NCBI RefSeq assembly: GCF_015751905.1
Contig: NZ_JADOUF010000001.1
Location: 6,572,001-6,636,000, forward strand
Length of the DNA: 64,000 nucleotides
Direction of reading: 5' to 3'
Source: Longispora fulva
GTDB taxonomy: Bacteria > Actinomycetota > Actinomycetes > Mycobacteriales > Micromonosporaceae
Below are positions 7,399 through 15,348 of this stretch, one piece after another. The notes beneath the pieces were generated by a model. That model was given only the letters and a program-made list of their open reading frames with translations, searched no databases and had not been told where the DNA came from. A program made the position numbers and the translations under genes. Positions within the stretch are counted from its first letter, which is position 1, and each line of letters opens with the position of its first letter.

Positions 7399-8239
7399 CT
7401 CCGCCAAACAGGCGCAGAACGAGCTAGGCTCCCGGCTGCGAGAACTCCGCTTGGACGCGGGGCTCTCGGGCCGTACTCTGGCTGTGGAAACAGGGCAGCA
7501 CTTCACGCGCGTCAGCAAGATTGAAAATGGCGTTCAAGCTCCCACCGAACACGACGTCAGAGCCTGGTGTCGTGCCTGCGACGCTGAGGACCAGGTTCCA
7601 GACCTCATAGCGACCCTTCGCGCGATTGACTCGGCATATACCGAGTTCCGACGGCAGAGCCGTGCTGGAATGAAGCGGGTGCTGGGGGCCCACACGAACG
7701 GGCGTTACGACCAGACTTCGCTGTTCCGGATCTATGAACACAACGCCGTACCGGGCCTTTTCCAGACGGCCGAATACACGGCGGCCATGCTGTCGTTCTG
7801 GGTTGACTTCCTGGAGGCGCCAGACGACGTAGATGCCGCTGTAACCGCTCGCGTGGAGCGCCAGAGACTCATCTACCGGGCGGACAAACGATTCGCGGTG
7901 GTCCTCGAGGAGCAGGTATTGCGAACCTGGTTCGGAACCGAACAGGTTCAGGCTGGGCAGTTGGATCGACTCTTGACGGTGATGTCTCTACCCACCGTCT
8001 CGCTCGGCATCATTCCGATGATGGCCGAACGGGGGGCGGTAGGGTCAGCTGGATTTTGGATGTTCGACAACAACCTGGTCGCGTTGGAAACCCCCACGGC
8101 GAGTATTGAGGTCTCCAGGCCACGAGAGATCGAAATGTACAGCCGAATGTTTGAAAACCTAAGAGGATCGGCCCGCTATGGCCGAGACGCTCGGGCGCTT
8201 ATCATCAAGGCGCTTGAAGACTTGCCCTCTCGCAACTAG
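7379..8239 (+). CDS. XRE regulator with DUF5753 domain
   Basis: The protein has 286 residues. An N-terminal helix-turn-helix (residues 10-60: LGSRLRELRLDAGLSGRTLAVET, then FTRVSKIENG) is followed by a DUF5753 domain from about residue 95 to the end (YEHNAVPGLFQTAEYTAAML). Regulators of this type in Streptomyces, such as WhiJ-like proteins, pair with small DUF397 proteins in developmental or metabolic control. Start GTG 7379 lies inside the DUF6879 gene; ribosome binding is weak, so coupling is likely. GCAAC-N5-GCAAC at 8232-8246 overlaps its 3' end. Confidence 0.88.
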   Translation: MSTNPSSSAKQAQNELGSRLRELRLDAGLSGRTLAVETGQHFTRVSKIENGVQAPTEHDVRAWCRACDAEDQVPDLIATLRAIDSAYTEFRRQSRAGMKRVLGAHTNGRYDQTSLFRIYEHNAVPGLFQTAEYTAAMLSFWVDFLEAPDDVDAAVTARVERQRLIYRADKRFAVVLEEQVLRTWFGTEQVQAGQLDRLLTVMSLPTVSLGIIPMMAERGAVGSAGFWMFDNNLVALETPTASIEVSRPREIEMYSRMFENLRGSARYGRDARALIIKALEDLPSRN

Positions 8240-8246
8240 CGGCAAC
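8232..8246. promoter_or_regulatory. Third GCAAC-N5-GCAAC box
   Basis: GCAAC at 8232 and 8242 repeats the 10-bp-period pair seen twice upstream of the operon. It overlaps the last codons and stop of the XRE gene and may control the downstream DUF397 gene. Confidence 0.5.
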
Positions 8247-8388
8247 TTTCTGGACCTCCACTTGGTGTCCCCTTTAGCGTTTCTTCCAGAGCGTCCCCCG
8301 TCGGTTGGGTAGGCAGGCCGAGTGCAGGCTGACAGCCCTTAGTCGCATGGTCACAAGCGAAGGCACCGGCGGGGGCTCGCTCATCAAG

Positions 8389-8425
8389 GTCCCGACCGGG
8401 TGAGAGATCGCCTGATGGTCGGGAC
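8389..8425 (+). promoter_or_regulatory. Inverted repeat upstream of DUF397 gene
   Basis: GTCCCGACC (8389-8397) and GGTCGGGAC (8417-8425) can form a 9-bp stem with a 19-nt loop, 31 bp before the DUF397 start. It could be an operator or an mRNA hairpin. The rest of the 8240-8456 gap shows nothing I can name. Confidence 0.4.
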
Positions 8426-8456
8426 TACCTGCCCAACGTACGAAGGGAGTTCGACC

Positions 8457-8681
8457 ATGAAGGATCTGTATGCCGTCGACCTGGACGGCGTGACCGGAGT
8501 CAAGGCGTGCGGCGGCAATACCGGTGACTCCGGCACCGGCGAGTCATGTGCGGTCTTCACCGCCATCCCTGGCACGACCGGCGCCTACGAGCTGACCGAC
8601 TCGAAGCGTCCAGAGCTGTCCGGGCTGCGGTTCACCAAGGATGAGTTGACCGCTGCCGCGCGGTTCATCCTCATCGACTAG
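8457..8681 (+). CDS. DUF397 family small protein (divergent)
   Basis: This 74-residue protein fits a divergent DUF397: GESCAVFTAIPG corresponds to the usual GNCVEVA strand, YELTDSKRPELSGLRFT to VRDSKDPxGPVLxFT, and the tail is a helix. The expected WRKSS start motif is missing. AAGGGAG lies 7 nt before the ATG. DUF397 proteins accompany XRE-DUF5753 regulators and probably modulate them. It is followed by a strong terminator that closes the module. Confidence 0.8.
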   Translation: MKDLYAVDLDGVTGVKACGGNTGDSGTGESCAVFTAIPGTTGAYELTDSKRPELSGLRFTKDELTAAARFILID

Positions 8682-8693
8682 CACCGGCGAACC

Positions 8694-8740
8694 GGGGGCT
8701 CCCTGCCCGCTGATATCAGGCAGGGAGCCCCCTTCATTTT
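8694..8740 (+). terminator. Intrinsic terminator after DUF397 gene
   Basis: GGGGGCTCCCTGCC (8694-8707) pairs perfectly with GGCAGGGAGCCCCC (8719-8732), followed by TTCATTTT. Confidence 0.9.
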
Positions 8741-8752
8741 CACGGGGACGTC

Positions 8753-9157
8753 ATGCCTGAACAAGCGCGGTGGATCTGTTTTCAGTGGGTTGGTCGGCCC
8801 AGGCACGATATCGGCGAGAACACGTCCAAGCCGAACATGCCTCCGGCGGGAGATGCGAAGCGTCGTGATCCGAACGTAGCCGTGCCACCACTCCTGACCC
8901 GAGAGTGGTTGAACAAACCCGAGTCGATGCGCCGAGGTGAACACGATGAACCCGGGCACGCCACTGCTTGGCTCAGGGAGGTGATTGGGCAATATGAGCC
9001 GCAACTGCCCGCACGGGCTCAGTTCCTCATGACGTATGACGAACAGTCGAAACGGAGCCTCGGCCATCTACGCTGCGGTAGCGACGTCGTTTGGTGCTCA
9101 TGGCTATCGGACGGTTCCACTCAACTGGTACTGGCAATTCTCCGAACCTCAGCTTGA
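8753..9157 (+). CDS. Hypothetical protein in the XRE island
   Basis: This 134-residue ORF starts at an ATG with GGGGA 5 nt upstream, directly after the terminator. It is Trp- and Arg-rich (ARWICFQWVGRP, WLREVIGQYEP, VVWCSWLSDGSTQLVL) with no signal peptide or membrane segment. I do not recognise it. Its base composition matches the lower-GC island. A shorter ORF in another frame (9036-9281) overlaps its end and cannot be excluded as part of a frameshifted longer gene. Confidence 0.5.
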   Translation: MPEQARWICFQWVGRPRHDIGENTSKPNMPPAGDAKRRDPNVAVPPLLTREWLNKPESMRRGEHDEPGHATAWLREVIGQYEPQLPARAQFLMTYDEQSKRSLGHLRCGSDVVWCSWLSDGSTQLVLAILRTSA

Positions 9158-9388
9158 AACCAGACACGGGAGACCTCATGTTGAGCGAACGTCCGAAGCG
9201 CTCCGTCAGTGTCGCGGCCGTTCAATGCGACTGAGAATCGACCACGGATTCGAACACCGGGACAAGCCTTACATCGGCTGAGTGCCCTTGGCGCGCAAAA
9301 TGGCTGGTGTCGCTAGATCCGTGGACAATTCGACGAGGCTGGCTGGTCCGGTCGGGGGGAAGTTGACCTCACCTGCCACCATGGGCGG
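9158..9388. other. Intergenic end of the low-GC island
   Basis: No supported gene is seen here. The overlapping ORF at 9036-9281 has a weak start. A GGATTCGAACACCGGG stretch near 9246-9261 resembles a tRNA T-loop but lacks the rest of a tRNA. GC content rises again towards 9390, so this may mark the right border of the acquired segment. Confidence 0.4.
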
Positions 9389-10144
9389 ATGACCAAGCAG
9401 CGTCGGTGGCTCGTGTGGTTCAGCGTGGCGTGGGGCGTCGTGCTCGTCGTCGCGGCGCTGTACGCGATCGCCAACGGCCACGCGACCGTCAAGGAGCAGC
9501 GCACCATCACCCAGGCCCAGCCCGTCGTCGACCGGGCGACCGAGGCCGTGGTCGTCGCGGCCGGGCCGGTGGCGGCGCGGATCGGCGGGTACGACCAGCG
9601 GGAGACGTGCAACGTCACCGTGGCCCGCGCCGGGCTCAACTTCCAGCGCACCATCAATCTCTACACCTCGCCGGGTGAGGAGAAGGCGCTGCTCAAGGGG
9701 CTGGCGGACCGGCTGCCGAAGGGGTATCGGGCTTCGCTGGTCGGGGACTCGCTGTATGCCGACGCCGGGGAGTTCATCCGGGTGACCGGGATGGTCGCCG
9801 GGCCGGGGCAGGTCAGGGTGCTGGCCGCGACGGGGTGCCGGCCGGCCGGGGACGGGCCCGTCCGGGCCAAGGAGCAGCCGGACCGGCCGCCGGTGGCCGC
9901 GGTGTTCGCCGCACTGGGCGTCGAGCCGTTGGACTGGGCGGCCTACCACGCGGGATGCGTGGACACGACCGTGGCGACGACCCGCAGTGCCGTGGCGGGT
10001 CCGTTGACGGCGAAGTTCGCGGGGCGGGAGCTGATTGTCGGTGCTCCCGAGCTGGTCGTCTTCCGCGATGGCGCCGCCAGCGTGGTGGTCACGGCGACGG
10101 CCGGCAGCGTCAGTGTGTCCCGCACGGTCACGACCTGCCGGTAG
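9389..10144 (+). CDS. Membrane-anchored exported hypothetical protein
   Basis: The 251 residues contain one N-terminal membrane segment (residues 7-27, WLVWFSVAWGVVLVVAALYAI), with the rest predicted outside the membrane. Four Cys residues fall in the exported part (ETCNVTV, ATGCRP, HAGCVD, and a C-terminal TTCR), which could form two disulfides. No known domain is recognised. It converges with the DsrE gene, 6 bp away. Confidence 0.75.
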   Translation: MTKQRRWLVWFSVAWGVVLVVAALYAIANGHATVKEQRTITQAQPVVDRATEAVVVAAGPVAARIGGYDQRETCNVTVARAGLNFQRTINLYTSPGEEKALLKGLADRLPKGYRASLVGDSLYADAGEFIRVTGMVAGPGQVRVLAATGCRPAGDGPVRAKEQPDRPPVAAVFAALGVEPLDWAAYHAGCVDTTVATTRSAVAGPLTAKFAGRELIVGAPELVVFRDGAASVVVTATAGSVSVSRTVTTCR

Positions 10145-10150
10145 CGGCGG

Positions 10151-10513
10151 TCAGTAGACGAGGGCCTGGGTGCCGTCGGCGAGGCACTCCTCGACGAACA
10201 GGGCTGCGCCGGCGATGCGTACCCCCGGGACGAGGTCCTTGTCGGTGATGCCGCGGCGCACCGCGCACTGGGTGCACAGCGTCACGGTGCCGGCGGTGAG
10301 CACGGCGTCCAGCAGGTCCTGGAGCGGCGCGGAGTGCGGCAGTTCGAAGGTGGCGGCCCGGCCCGGCAGCGCGAACCACGACGCCTCGCCGGTGAGCCAC
10401 AGCGAGACCTGGGCCCCGGCGGCGACGGCCGTGGCGGCCACGGTGAAGGCCTGCGCGCAGCGTTCCGGCGCGTCCGAACCGGCGGTGACCTTGACAATCA
10501 GTGAGCGAGCCAT
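10151..10513 (-). CDS. DsrE family protein
   Basis: This 120-residue protein has the small alpha/beta DsrE/TusD fold pattern: an N-terminal strand LIVKVTAG, an amphipathic helix, and the conserved core TLCTQCAVRRGI followed by GAALFVEECLADG. Three Cys residues cluster in the usual sulfur-relay region (CTQC and EEC). Family members carry or sense persulfide sulfur, which fits the nearby sulfurtransferase genes. The minus-strand TAGACT (10525-10520) ends 6 nt before the ATG, so the mRNA is probably leaderless. Confidence 0.85.
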   Translation of the reverse strand: MARSLIVKVTAGSDAPERCAQAFTVAATAVAAGAQVSLWLTGEASWFALPGRAATFELPHSAPLQDLLDAVLTAGTVTLCTQCAVRRGITDKDLVPGVRIAGAALFVEECLADGTQALVY

Positions 10514-10519
10514 GCGGGC

Positions 10520-10529
10520 AGTCTAGACT
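10520..10529. promoter_or_regulatory. Palindromic shared -10 element for two divergent leaderless genes
   Basis: AGTCTAGACT is a perfect 10-bp palindrome. It reads TAGACT on both strands, ending 6 nt before the DsrE ATG on the minus strand and 6 nt before the GTG of the 33-codon gene on the plus strand. Two -10 boxes would share four bases, so polymerase could not occupy both promoters at once. Confidence 0.65.
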
Positions 10530-10535
10530 TTGCCG

Positions 10536-10637
10536 GTGACCGAGATCGGGTTTGTCAGCCTGCTGGTGGCGGGCTTCGGCGCGCTGGCCGGTGGCCTGGG
10601 CTACCTGGCGTTGCGGGTCGCGAGAAGTCGCTGGTAG
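10536..10637 (+). CDS. 33-aa single-span membrane miniprotein
   Basis: GTG 10536 opens a 33-codon ORF that is almost wholly one membrane helix (FVSLLVAGFGALAGGLGYL) with a basic tail RVARSRW. TAGACT at 10524-10529 ends 6 nt upstream. The stop is directly followed by the AAGGAG site of the FABP gene, so the two genes are probably co-transcribed. Function is unknown; the clean promoter and spacing argue that it is translated. Confidence 0.55.
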   Translation: MTEIGFVSLLVAGFGALAGGLGYLALRVARSRW

Positions 10638-10649
10638 AAGGAGATTCGC

Positions 10650-11225
10650 ATGGAAACGCCTCCGTGGCTCAACGCGCCGCCGGTCGAGGAGTACCCGTAT
10701 GAGGAGACCCACGACCTGCGCGTCGGGCCGGATCTGCACCCGGGTCTGCTCGCGCTGCTGCCGTACGTGGGCGTGTGGCGCGGCCGGGGCCAGGGCGGCT
10801 ACCCGGACATCGAGGACTTCCAGTTCGCGCAGGAGATCCGGTTCAGCCACGACGGCCGGCCGTTCCTGTCGTACGAGTCGCGGACCTGGCTGCTCGACGA
10901 GGACAGCAAGCCGATCCGGCCGGCGGCCCGCGAGGTGGGCTGGTGGCGGCCGGTGCTCAACGACGGGCAGGCCACCGACGACGTCGAGGTGCTGCTGACG
11001 ATGCCGACGGGCTTCCTGGAGCTGTACATCGGCAAGGTGTCGGGGCTGAAGGTGGAGATGTCCACCGACGCCGTGGTGCGGACGGTGACGGCCAAGGAGG
11101 TCACCGGGGGGCACCGGCTGTACGGGATCGTGGAGGGCGCGCTGCTGTACGCGTACGACATGGCGGCCGTGGGCCAGCCGCTCCAGCCGCACCTGTCGGC
11201 CCGGCTGCTGCGGGTCGCCGGCTAG
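10650..11225 (+). CDS. Nitrobindin-like heme-binding FABP family protein
   Basis: This 191-residue protein forms a ten-stranded barrel of the THAP4/nitrobindin type. The signature GVWRGRGQGGYP lies at residues 41-52, and a His near the C-terminus (PHLSARLLRV) is the expected heme ligand. Family members bind ferric heme and isomerise peroxynitrite to nitrate. The M. tuberculosis counterpart, Rv0813c, lies beside the same sulfurtransferase and PabC/YgfZ neighbours. AAGGAG lies 6 nt before the ATG. A symmetric terminator follows. Confidence 0.9.
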   Translation: METPPWLNAPPVEEYPYEETHDLRVGPDLHPGLLALLPYVGVWRGRGQGGYPDIEDFQFAQEIRFSHDGRPFLSYESRTWLLDEDSKPIRPAAREVGWWRPVLNDGQATDDVEVLLTMPTGFLELYIGKVSGLKVEMSTDAVVRTVTAKEVTGGHRLYGIVEGALLYAYDMAAVGQPLQPHLSARLLRVAG

Positions 11226-11235
11226 GGACACACGA

Positions 11236-11268
11236 AACCGCCCCGGAGGGAATCCCTCCGGGGCGGTT
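11236..11268. terminator. Bidirectional terminator between FABP and Kelch genes
   Basis: AACCGCCCCGGAGGG (11236-11250) pairs perfectly with CCCTCCGGGGCGGTT (11254-11268), a 15-bp stem between convergent genes. Confidence 0.85.
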
Positions 11269-11284
11269 CGCCGTTCCTCCCCGA

Positions 11285-14200
11285 CTACTGCAGCATCACC
11301 CGTGCGGCCATCGTGCACGGGCTCGACGGCCGCAGGTTGAAGTCCACGGTGTGCACCTGACCCGCGACGAGCGACTGGTCCTTGACCTGCGGGATCCAGC
11401 CGTCCTTCGCGACGATGATCTGGTACTTGCCGCGCGGCACCCAGTACTGGTACTTGCCGTCGGCGACCGACGACTTCAGCGTGAACTGGTTGGTGCCCGT
11501 CCCGTTGACCTGCACGGTCGCGCCGACCGGGCCGGTGCCGCCGGCGCACGAGGTTCCGGTGACGGTGCCGGTGAGCTTGCTCCAGTTGCTCGGCGGCAGG
11601 GCGTGCATCAGGATGTCGACCTTCGGAGCCGTGTACGGGGTCGCCCCGTTCGCTGCCAGCTCGGCCCGGTAGTCACCCGGCTGGGCGACGCCCTTCTCCG
11701 GGGTCGCGGTCAGCTGGACGAGGACCTTGACCGACTTGCCCGGCTGCAGGGTGACCTGCGACGGGGTCTCGGTCAGCCACGGGACGTCGCCGCCGCCGGG
11801 GCCGCTCGCGCCGCACTGGTCGTAGCCGGCCAGCTTCTCGACGCCGGTGGACGGCTCGAACGGGCCCGTCCAACCGCCGACCTTGTACGAGCCGCAGGCC
11901 CCGCCGCCACGCGCGGTGGGCACCCGGGACTCGGGCAGCTCGGTCCACGTGTTGTCGGCCGGGTTGTAGGCGAACCCGCGGTTGGTCAGCGCCGTCGACT
12001 GGCCGGTGATGCCGCCCAGCAGCAGGAACTGGCCGTTGGCCGACGCGCCGCCGGAACCCCACAGGTCGATCGGCAGGTTCGCGATCGGGGTCCACGCGTC
12101 GGCGGCCGGGTCGTAGGAGTACCCGTCGGTGTACGCGCTGGCGGCGGTGCCACCGGCGCAGTACGCCTTGGCGCCCAGGTTGGCGCAGTCGATCCACGCG
12201 ACGCCGTGCGGGTACGCCGCGGCGGTGCCGAACGTGCCGGCGGCCGGGTCGTACACCGTGACGTCGGAGGTGTCGCCGCACTGGGAGCCGTCGCACCCGC
12301 CGACCAGGTAGACCTTGCCGCCGAGGACGGCCGAACCGGCGGCGGCCTTCGGGGACGGGTTGGTCGCTGCGGCCGTGGTCCAGGTGTTGGTGGCGAGGTC
12401 GTACACGTCGACGCTGGCGTTGTTGCCGCTGGCGCCGAAGCCACCGAAGGCGTAGAGCTTGCCGCCCACGATCGCGATCTGCGGCTTCGAGCGGGCCGAG
12501 GGCGCGTCGGCGCCGGCGGTCCAGGCGTTGGTGGCCGAGTCGTAGATCCAGAGCTTCCTGGTGTTCGTCCCGTCGGAGTTGCCGCCGAGGTTGTAGATCT
12601 TGCCCTGGTAGCCCAGCGCGGTGTTGTCGGAGATCGTGGTCGGGAATGCCGCCACGTCCTCCCAGCTGCCGTCGAGGGCCGCGTTCAGGTTGCCCGGCTT
12701 GTGGGTGATCCCCTCGGTGCCCGGCTTGCTGTCGGCGGCGACGAAGCCCTTGTCCACGCCGCCGGCGACGACGACGTTGCGGACGCCGGCGCCCTTCTTG
12801 GCCAGCGTCGGGGTGGTGGCCCCGGACTGCTCACCGAGGGTGACGTCGACTGCGGCCGAACCGGTGTTCTTCACCGTCACGTAGGTGTTGCGGTTCGCGC
12901 CGACCGACTGGTACATCTCGATGTTCGCCGTGTCGATCTCGAGCCGGCCGGCCTTCAGCGAGCTGTTGAAGCACACGACACCGTCGGCCACCACGTTCGC
13001 GGTGACGCTGTCAGAGACATAACCGGATTTCACAATCCCGAACGGGTGCGGGCCTGTGATGGTCGAGAACAGCCAGAAGAAGCCGTCGTCGGCGCCCGGG
13101 TCGTCCGGGGTCGCGGCCGAGGTGGCCTTCTCGGCCGGCTTGTCGGTGCTGGTCACGGTCGCGCCGTTGACCGGCTTGCCGGTGTTCACGTCGTAGGTGT
13201 TACCGACGACGAGGCCACCGGCGGTCGGGTCGCAGCTGCGGTTCTGCAGGACGACGTCGTCGACCTCCCACCAGTAGTCGTAGGTGCCGACGTAGTGGAA
13301 GCGGACCTGCGCCGCGGCGGCACCCGCGGCGGCCGCGAGGGACACCTCGTTGGTGACCGGGCCGCGCTGGCTCTGACCGGCCATCCGGTGCCACACGTTC
13401 GTCCAGGTCGCGCCGCCGTCGGTCGTCACGTCGACGTCGACGGTGTCGTGCAGGAACGTCCGGTAGTCGCTGTTGAACTTGAGGATCGGCGCGGTGGCCG
13501 TGCTCAGGTCGACGACCGGGGACAGCAGGACACTGTCCTGGTGCTTGCCGGAGCCGTAGGCGTCACTGTCCAGGATCGCGAACTTGCCCGAGCCGCCGGT
13601 CATGTTGCCGCGGTTCTTGACGTCGTTGAAGACCCAGCCGCCCTGCGTGGTCGCGTCGACGACGGACCAGCCGGACGGCGCGGCGCTCGCCGAGTCGAAG
13701 GACTCGTTGATGATCGGGGCGCCCAGGTGCACGCCGTACCCGGCGGCGGTGCAGGCCGGGTCGACCTTCAGCCTGGCGTTGCTGACCACGTCGGAGTCCG
13801 ACGCCGGCAGGGTGACGGAACCGCCGGTGTACCCCGGGTACGCCGGGGCGTAGCTGATCACCGACTTGACGCCCTTGGGCACCGAGAGGGTGTACTCGCC
13901 GGTCAGCGGGTTCGTGTAGGTACTCACCGGGGTGCCGACGACCGACACCTTGCTGTAGAGCGGGTAGCCGTGGCCCGAGTCGTCCAGCACCTTGCCGGTG
14001 ATGGCGACGCTCGGGACGGGCACCAGGTTGAAGCCCTGGGTGACAGTTCCGTCCTCGACAACGTTGACGGTGACACTCTGCGGCGCGTATCCGTACGCGG
14101 AGATGTCCACCGGTTGCGCGCCGGCCGGCACGTTCAGCGAGTAGCGGCCGTCGGCGCCGGTGACCGCCGAGATGCCGCTGACCTCGATCCTGGCCCCGAC

Positions 14201-14407
14201 GACGACGTGGCCGGTGCTCGCGTCGTACACGAGACCGGTGACGGCGCCGACGCCCTCGATGTTCTGGACGCTGTTCTGGCCGACCGCCGCGGCCGGGGTC
14301 GACGGCGCGGCGAGTGCCAGCTGGTTGCCGGCGCCCAGCATCGCCAGCACTGTGGTGCCGACGATGACTGGTGGTGCGAGTAAACGTCGAACGTGGACAG
14401 ATGCCAC
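11285..14407 (-). CDS. Large secreted Kelch / carboxypeptidase-regulatory-like protein
   Basis: The protein has about 1040 residues. GTG 14407 is chosen because GGGGAGG lies 6 nt upstream and it gives a clean signal peptide (ASVHVRRLLAPPVIVGTTVL, cleavage near LALA). Two carboxypeptidase-regulatory-like beta domains follow (residues 50-180), then a jelly-roll-like region (220-360) with TAPILKFNSDYRTF, then another beta domain. Residues 580-830 hold about five Kelch repeats (LYAFGGFG, VYLVGGCDG, FLLLGGITG). A last regulatory-like domain is C-terminal. The layout resembles the C-terminal half of large secreted actinobacterial peptidases, but no protease domain is present. It is probably an extracellular adhesion or binding protein. 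Confidence 0.88.
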   Translation of the reverse strand: MASVHVRRLLAPPVIVGTTVLAMLGAGNQLALAAPSTPAAAVGQNSVQNIEGVGAVTGLVYDASTGHVVVGARIEVSGISAVTGADGRYSLNVPAGAQPVDISAYGYAPQSVTVNVVEDGTVTQGFNLVPVPSVAITGKVLDDSGHGYPLYSKVSVVGTPVSTYTNPLTGEYTLSVPKGVKSVISYAPAYPGYTGGSVTLPASDSDVVSNARLKVDPACTAAGYGVHLGAPIINESFDSASAAPSGWSVVDATTQGGWVFNDVKNRGNMTGGSGKFAILDSDAYGSGKHQDSVLLSPVVDLSTATAPILKFNSDYRTFLHDTVDVDVTTDGGATWTNVWHRMAGQSQRGPVTNEVSLAAAAGAAAAQVRFHYVGTYDYWWEVDDVVLQNRSCDPTAGGLVVGNTYDVNTGKPVNGATVTSTDKPAEKATSAATPDDPGADDGFFWLFSTITGPHPFGIVKSGYVSDSVTANVVADGVVCFNSSLKAGRLEIDTANIEMYQSVGANRNTYVTVKNTGSAAVDVTLGEQSGATTPTLAKKGAGVRNVVVAGGVDKGFVAADSKPGTEGITHKPGNLNAALDGSWEDVAAFPTTISDNTALGYQGKIYNLGGNSDGTNTRKLWIYDSATNAWTAGADAPSARSKPQIAIVGGKLYAFGGFGASGNNASVDVYDLATNTWTTAAATNPSPKAAAGSAVLGGKVYLVGGCDGSQCGDTSDVTVYDPAAGTFGTAAAYPHGVAWIDCANLGAKAYCAGGTAASAYTDGYSYDPAADAWTPIANLPIDLWGSGGASANGQFLLLGGITGQSTALTNRGFAYNPADNTWTELPESRVPTARGGGACGSYKVGGWTGPFEPSTGVEKLAGYDQCGASGPGGGDVPWLTETPSQVTLQPGKSVKVLVQLTATPEKGVAQPGDYRAELAANGATPYTAPKVDILMHALPPSNWSKLTGTVTGTSCAGGTGPVGATVQVNGTGTNQFTLKSSVADGKYQYWVPRGKYQIIVAKDGWIPQVKDQSLVAGQVHTVDFNLRPSSPCTMAARVMLQ

Positions 14408-14661
14408 GTGTGACCTCCCCAACTCCGATGTGCGATCCGGGGCCGCGACGCTCTCCGCCACGCCAGACCTAAGTGGTCATGCTCCCCAGTGGCTTAAGAG
14501 ACATTCAAGATCGTGAGTCTGGCAGTTTCCGGGCAGGATTCTGTCATGAGGTAACGACATCGATGGTTACGGGGAGTAGTGGGGGCTTGACGTCGGCCTT
14601 CCGGACGGCTTGGCTGTACACGAACGACCCATGGGCAAGCTCGCCCGAGAGGTGGTACAGG
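14408..14661. other. Divergent intergenic region of Kelch gene and winged-helix gene
   Basis: This 254-bp stretch separates two divergent genes. TTGACG at 14587-14592 is a possible -35 for the winged-helix gene, but no matching -10 is clear. ATGGTTACGGGG near 14572 resembles part of the dispersed repeat core. Nothing else is supported. Confidence 0.35.
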
Positions 14662-15222
14662 ATGGCGGCTCCAGTCCTCCGGTTGGTGGAGGCCGGTCGG
14701 ACGCAACGGCGTCGGACCGACCTCGGGCAGGCCCTTGACGGAGAGTTACCTCTCGTCGTCTGCGTCACGCCCGACGCCGGGTTGCGGCTCCGGCTCGCCC
14801 GGGAGTTGGACGGCACCGGCGTCGTGCTGATGTGCCCCGACCTGGACACGCTGCGTTCCCTGCTCGCGCTGCCCGGCAGCCAGCAGGCCGTGCCGCCGCC
14901 TCCGCAGATGCCCGAGCCGGGGGTCGTGGCGGTCGGCGAGCTCACGATGGACCGCCGGGCCGCCCAGGTCACGTGGCGGGGCAGCCCGGTCGAGCTGACC
15001 CGGCTCGAGCGCGAGCTGCTCGACAGCCTCGCGACCCCTGTCGGTCGGGTGTGGAGCTACGAGAGGCTGTACCGCAGGGTGTGGCGCTCGGCGTACCTCG
15101 GGGACGCTTCGGTGCTGCACTCGGCGATCAAGCGGCTGCGGCGCAAGCTGCGCGAGGCCGGCGTGGCTGTCGGGGTGGAGACGGTGCGGGGCGTGGGTTA
15201 CCGGTTGCGCCAGACCGCCTGA
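14662..15222 (+). CDS. OmpR/PhoB-type winged-helix regulator without phospho-acceptor domain
   Basis: This 186-residue protein has a C-terminal Trans_reg_C winged helix (residues 88-183: LTMDRRAAQVTWRGSPVELTRLE, then SVLHSAIKRLRRKLREAG and GVGYRLRQ). The N-terminal 80 residues look like a shrunken receiver (LPLVVCVTPDAGLRLRLARE), without the acidic pocket and phospho-Asp. It is therefore probably an orphan regulator not driven by phosphorylation. ATG 14662 follows GAGAGG by 9 nt. Its stop codon region is duplicated just downstream. Confidence 0.8.
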   Translation: MAAPVLRLVEAGRTQRRRTDLGQALDGELPLVVCVTPDAGLRLRLARELDGTGVVLMCPDLDTLRSLLALPGSQQAVPPPPQMPEPGVVAVGELTMDRRAAQVTWRGSPVELTRLERELLDSLATPVGRVWSYERLYRRVWRSAYLGDASVLHSAIKRLRRKLREAGVAVGVETVRGVGYRLRQTA

Positions 15223-15263
15223 CGGCCGGGCTGCCTTACGGCCGGACCGCCTGACGGCCGGGC
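15213..15263. repeat. 19-bp direct repeat duplicating the gene end
   Basis: GACCGCCTGACGGCCGGGC occurs at 15213-15231 and again at 15245-15263, a 32-bp period. The first copy contains the last codons and TGA stop of the winged-helix gene. Confidence 0.8.
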
Positions 15264-15290
15264 CGGGCGCTGCCCGGCCGCCACAGTCCG

Positions 15291-15315
15291 GTCAAGCCCC
15301 GCCCGACGGTTACGG
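15291..15315 (+). repeat. Partial copy of dispersed intergenic repeat
   Basis: GTCAAG (15291) is followed by GACGGTTACGG (15305-15315) between convergent genes. It matches the start of the repeat core found intact at 24433 and 57919, and diverges after TACGG. Confidence 0.45.
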
Positions 15316-15348
15316 ACAGCTGCATGCCGGGTGAATGAATAGCCCGCC

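Noticed and set aside
9240-9262. tRNA-like T-loop sequence (TTCGAAT on the minus strand)
   Set aside because: The T-stem does not pair properly and no D-arm, anticodon arm or acceptor stem is present, so it is neither a tRNA nor convincing evidence of an attachment site.
9036-9281. An 81-codon ORF overlapping the end of the hypothetical gene at 8753
   Set aside because: It has no ribosome binding site and no recognisable sequence; it was kept only as a possible frameshift partner.
10775-14383. A 1202-codon plus-strand ORF covering the Kelch gene
   Set aside because: It is an antisense shadow of the well-supported minus-strand secreted protein; its translation is low-complexity Gly/Arg/Val without domains or a start signal.
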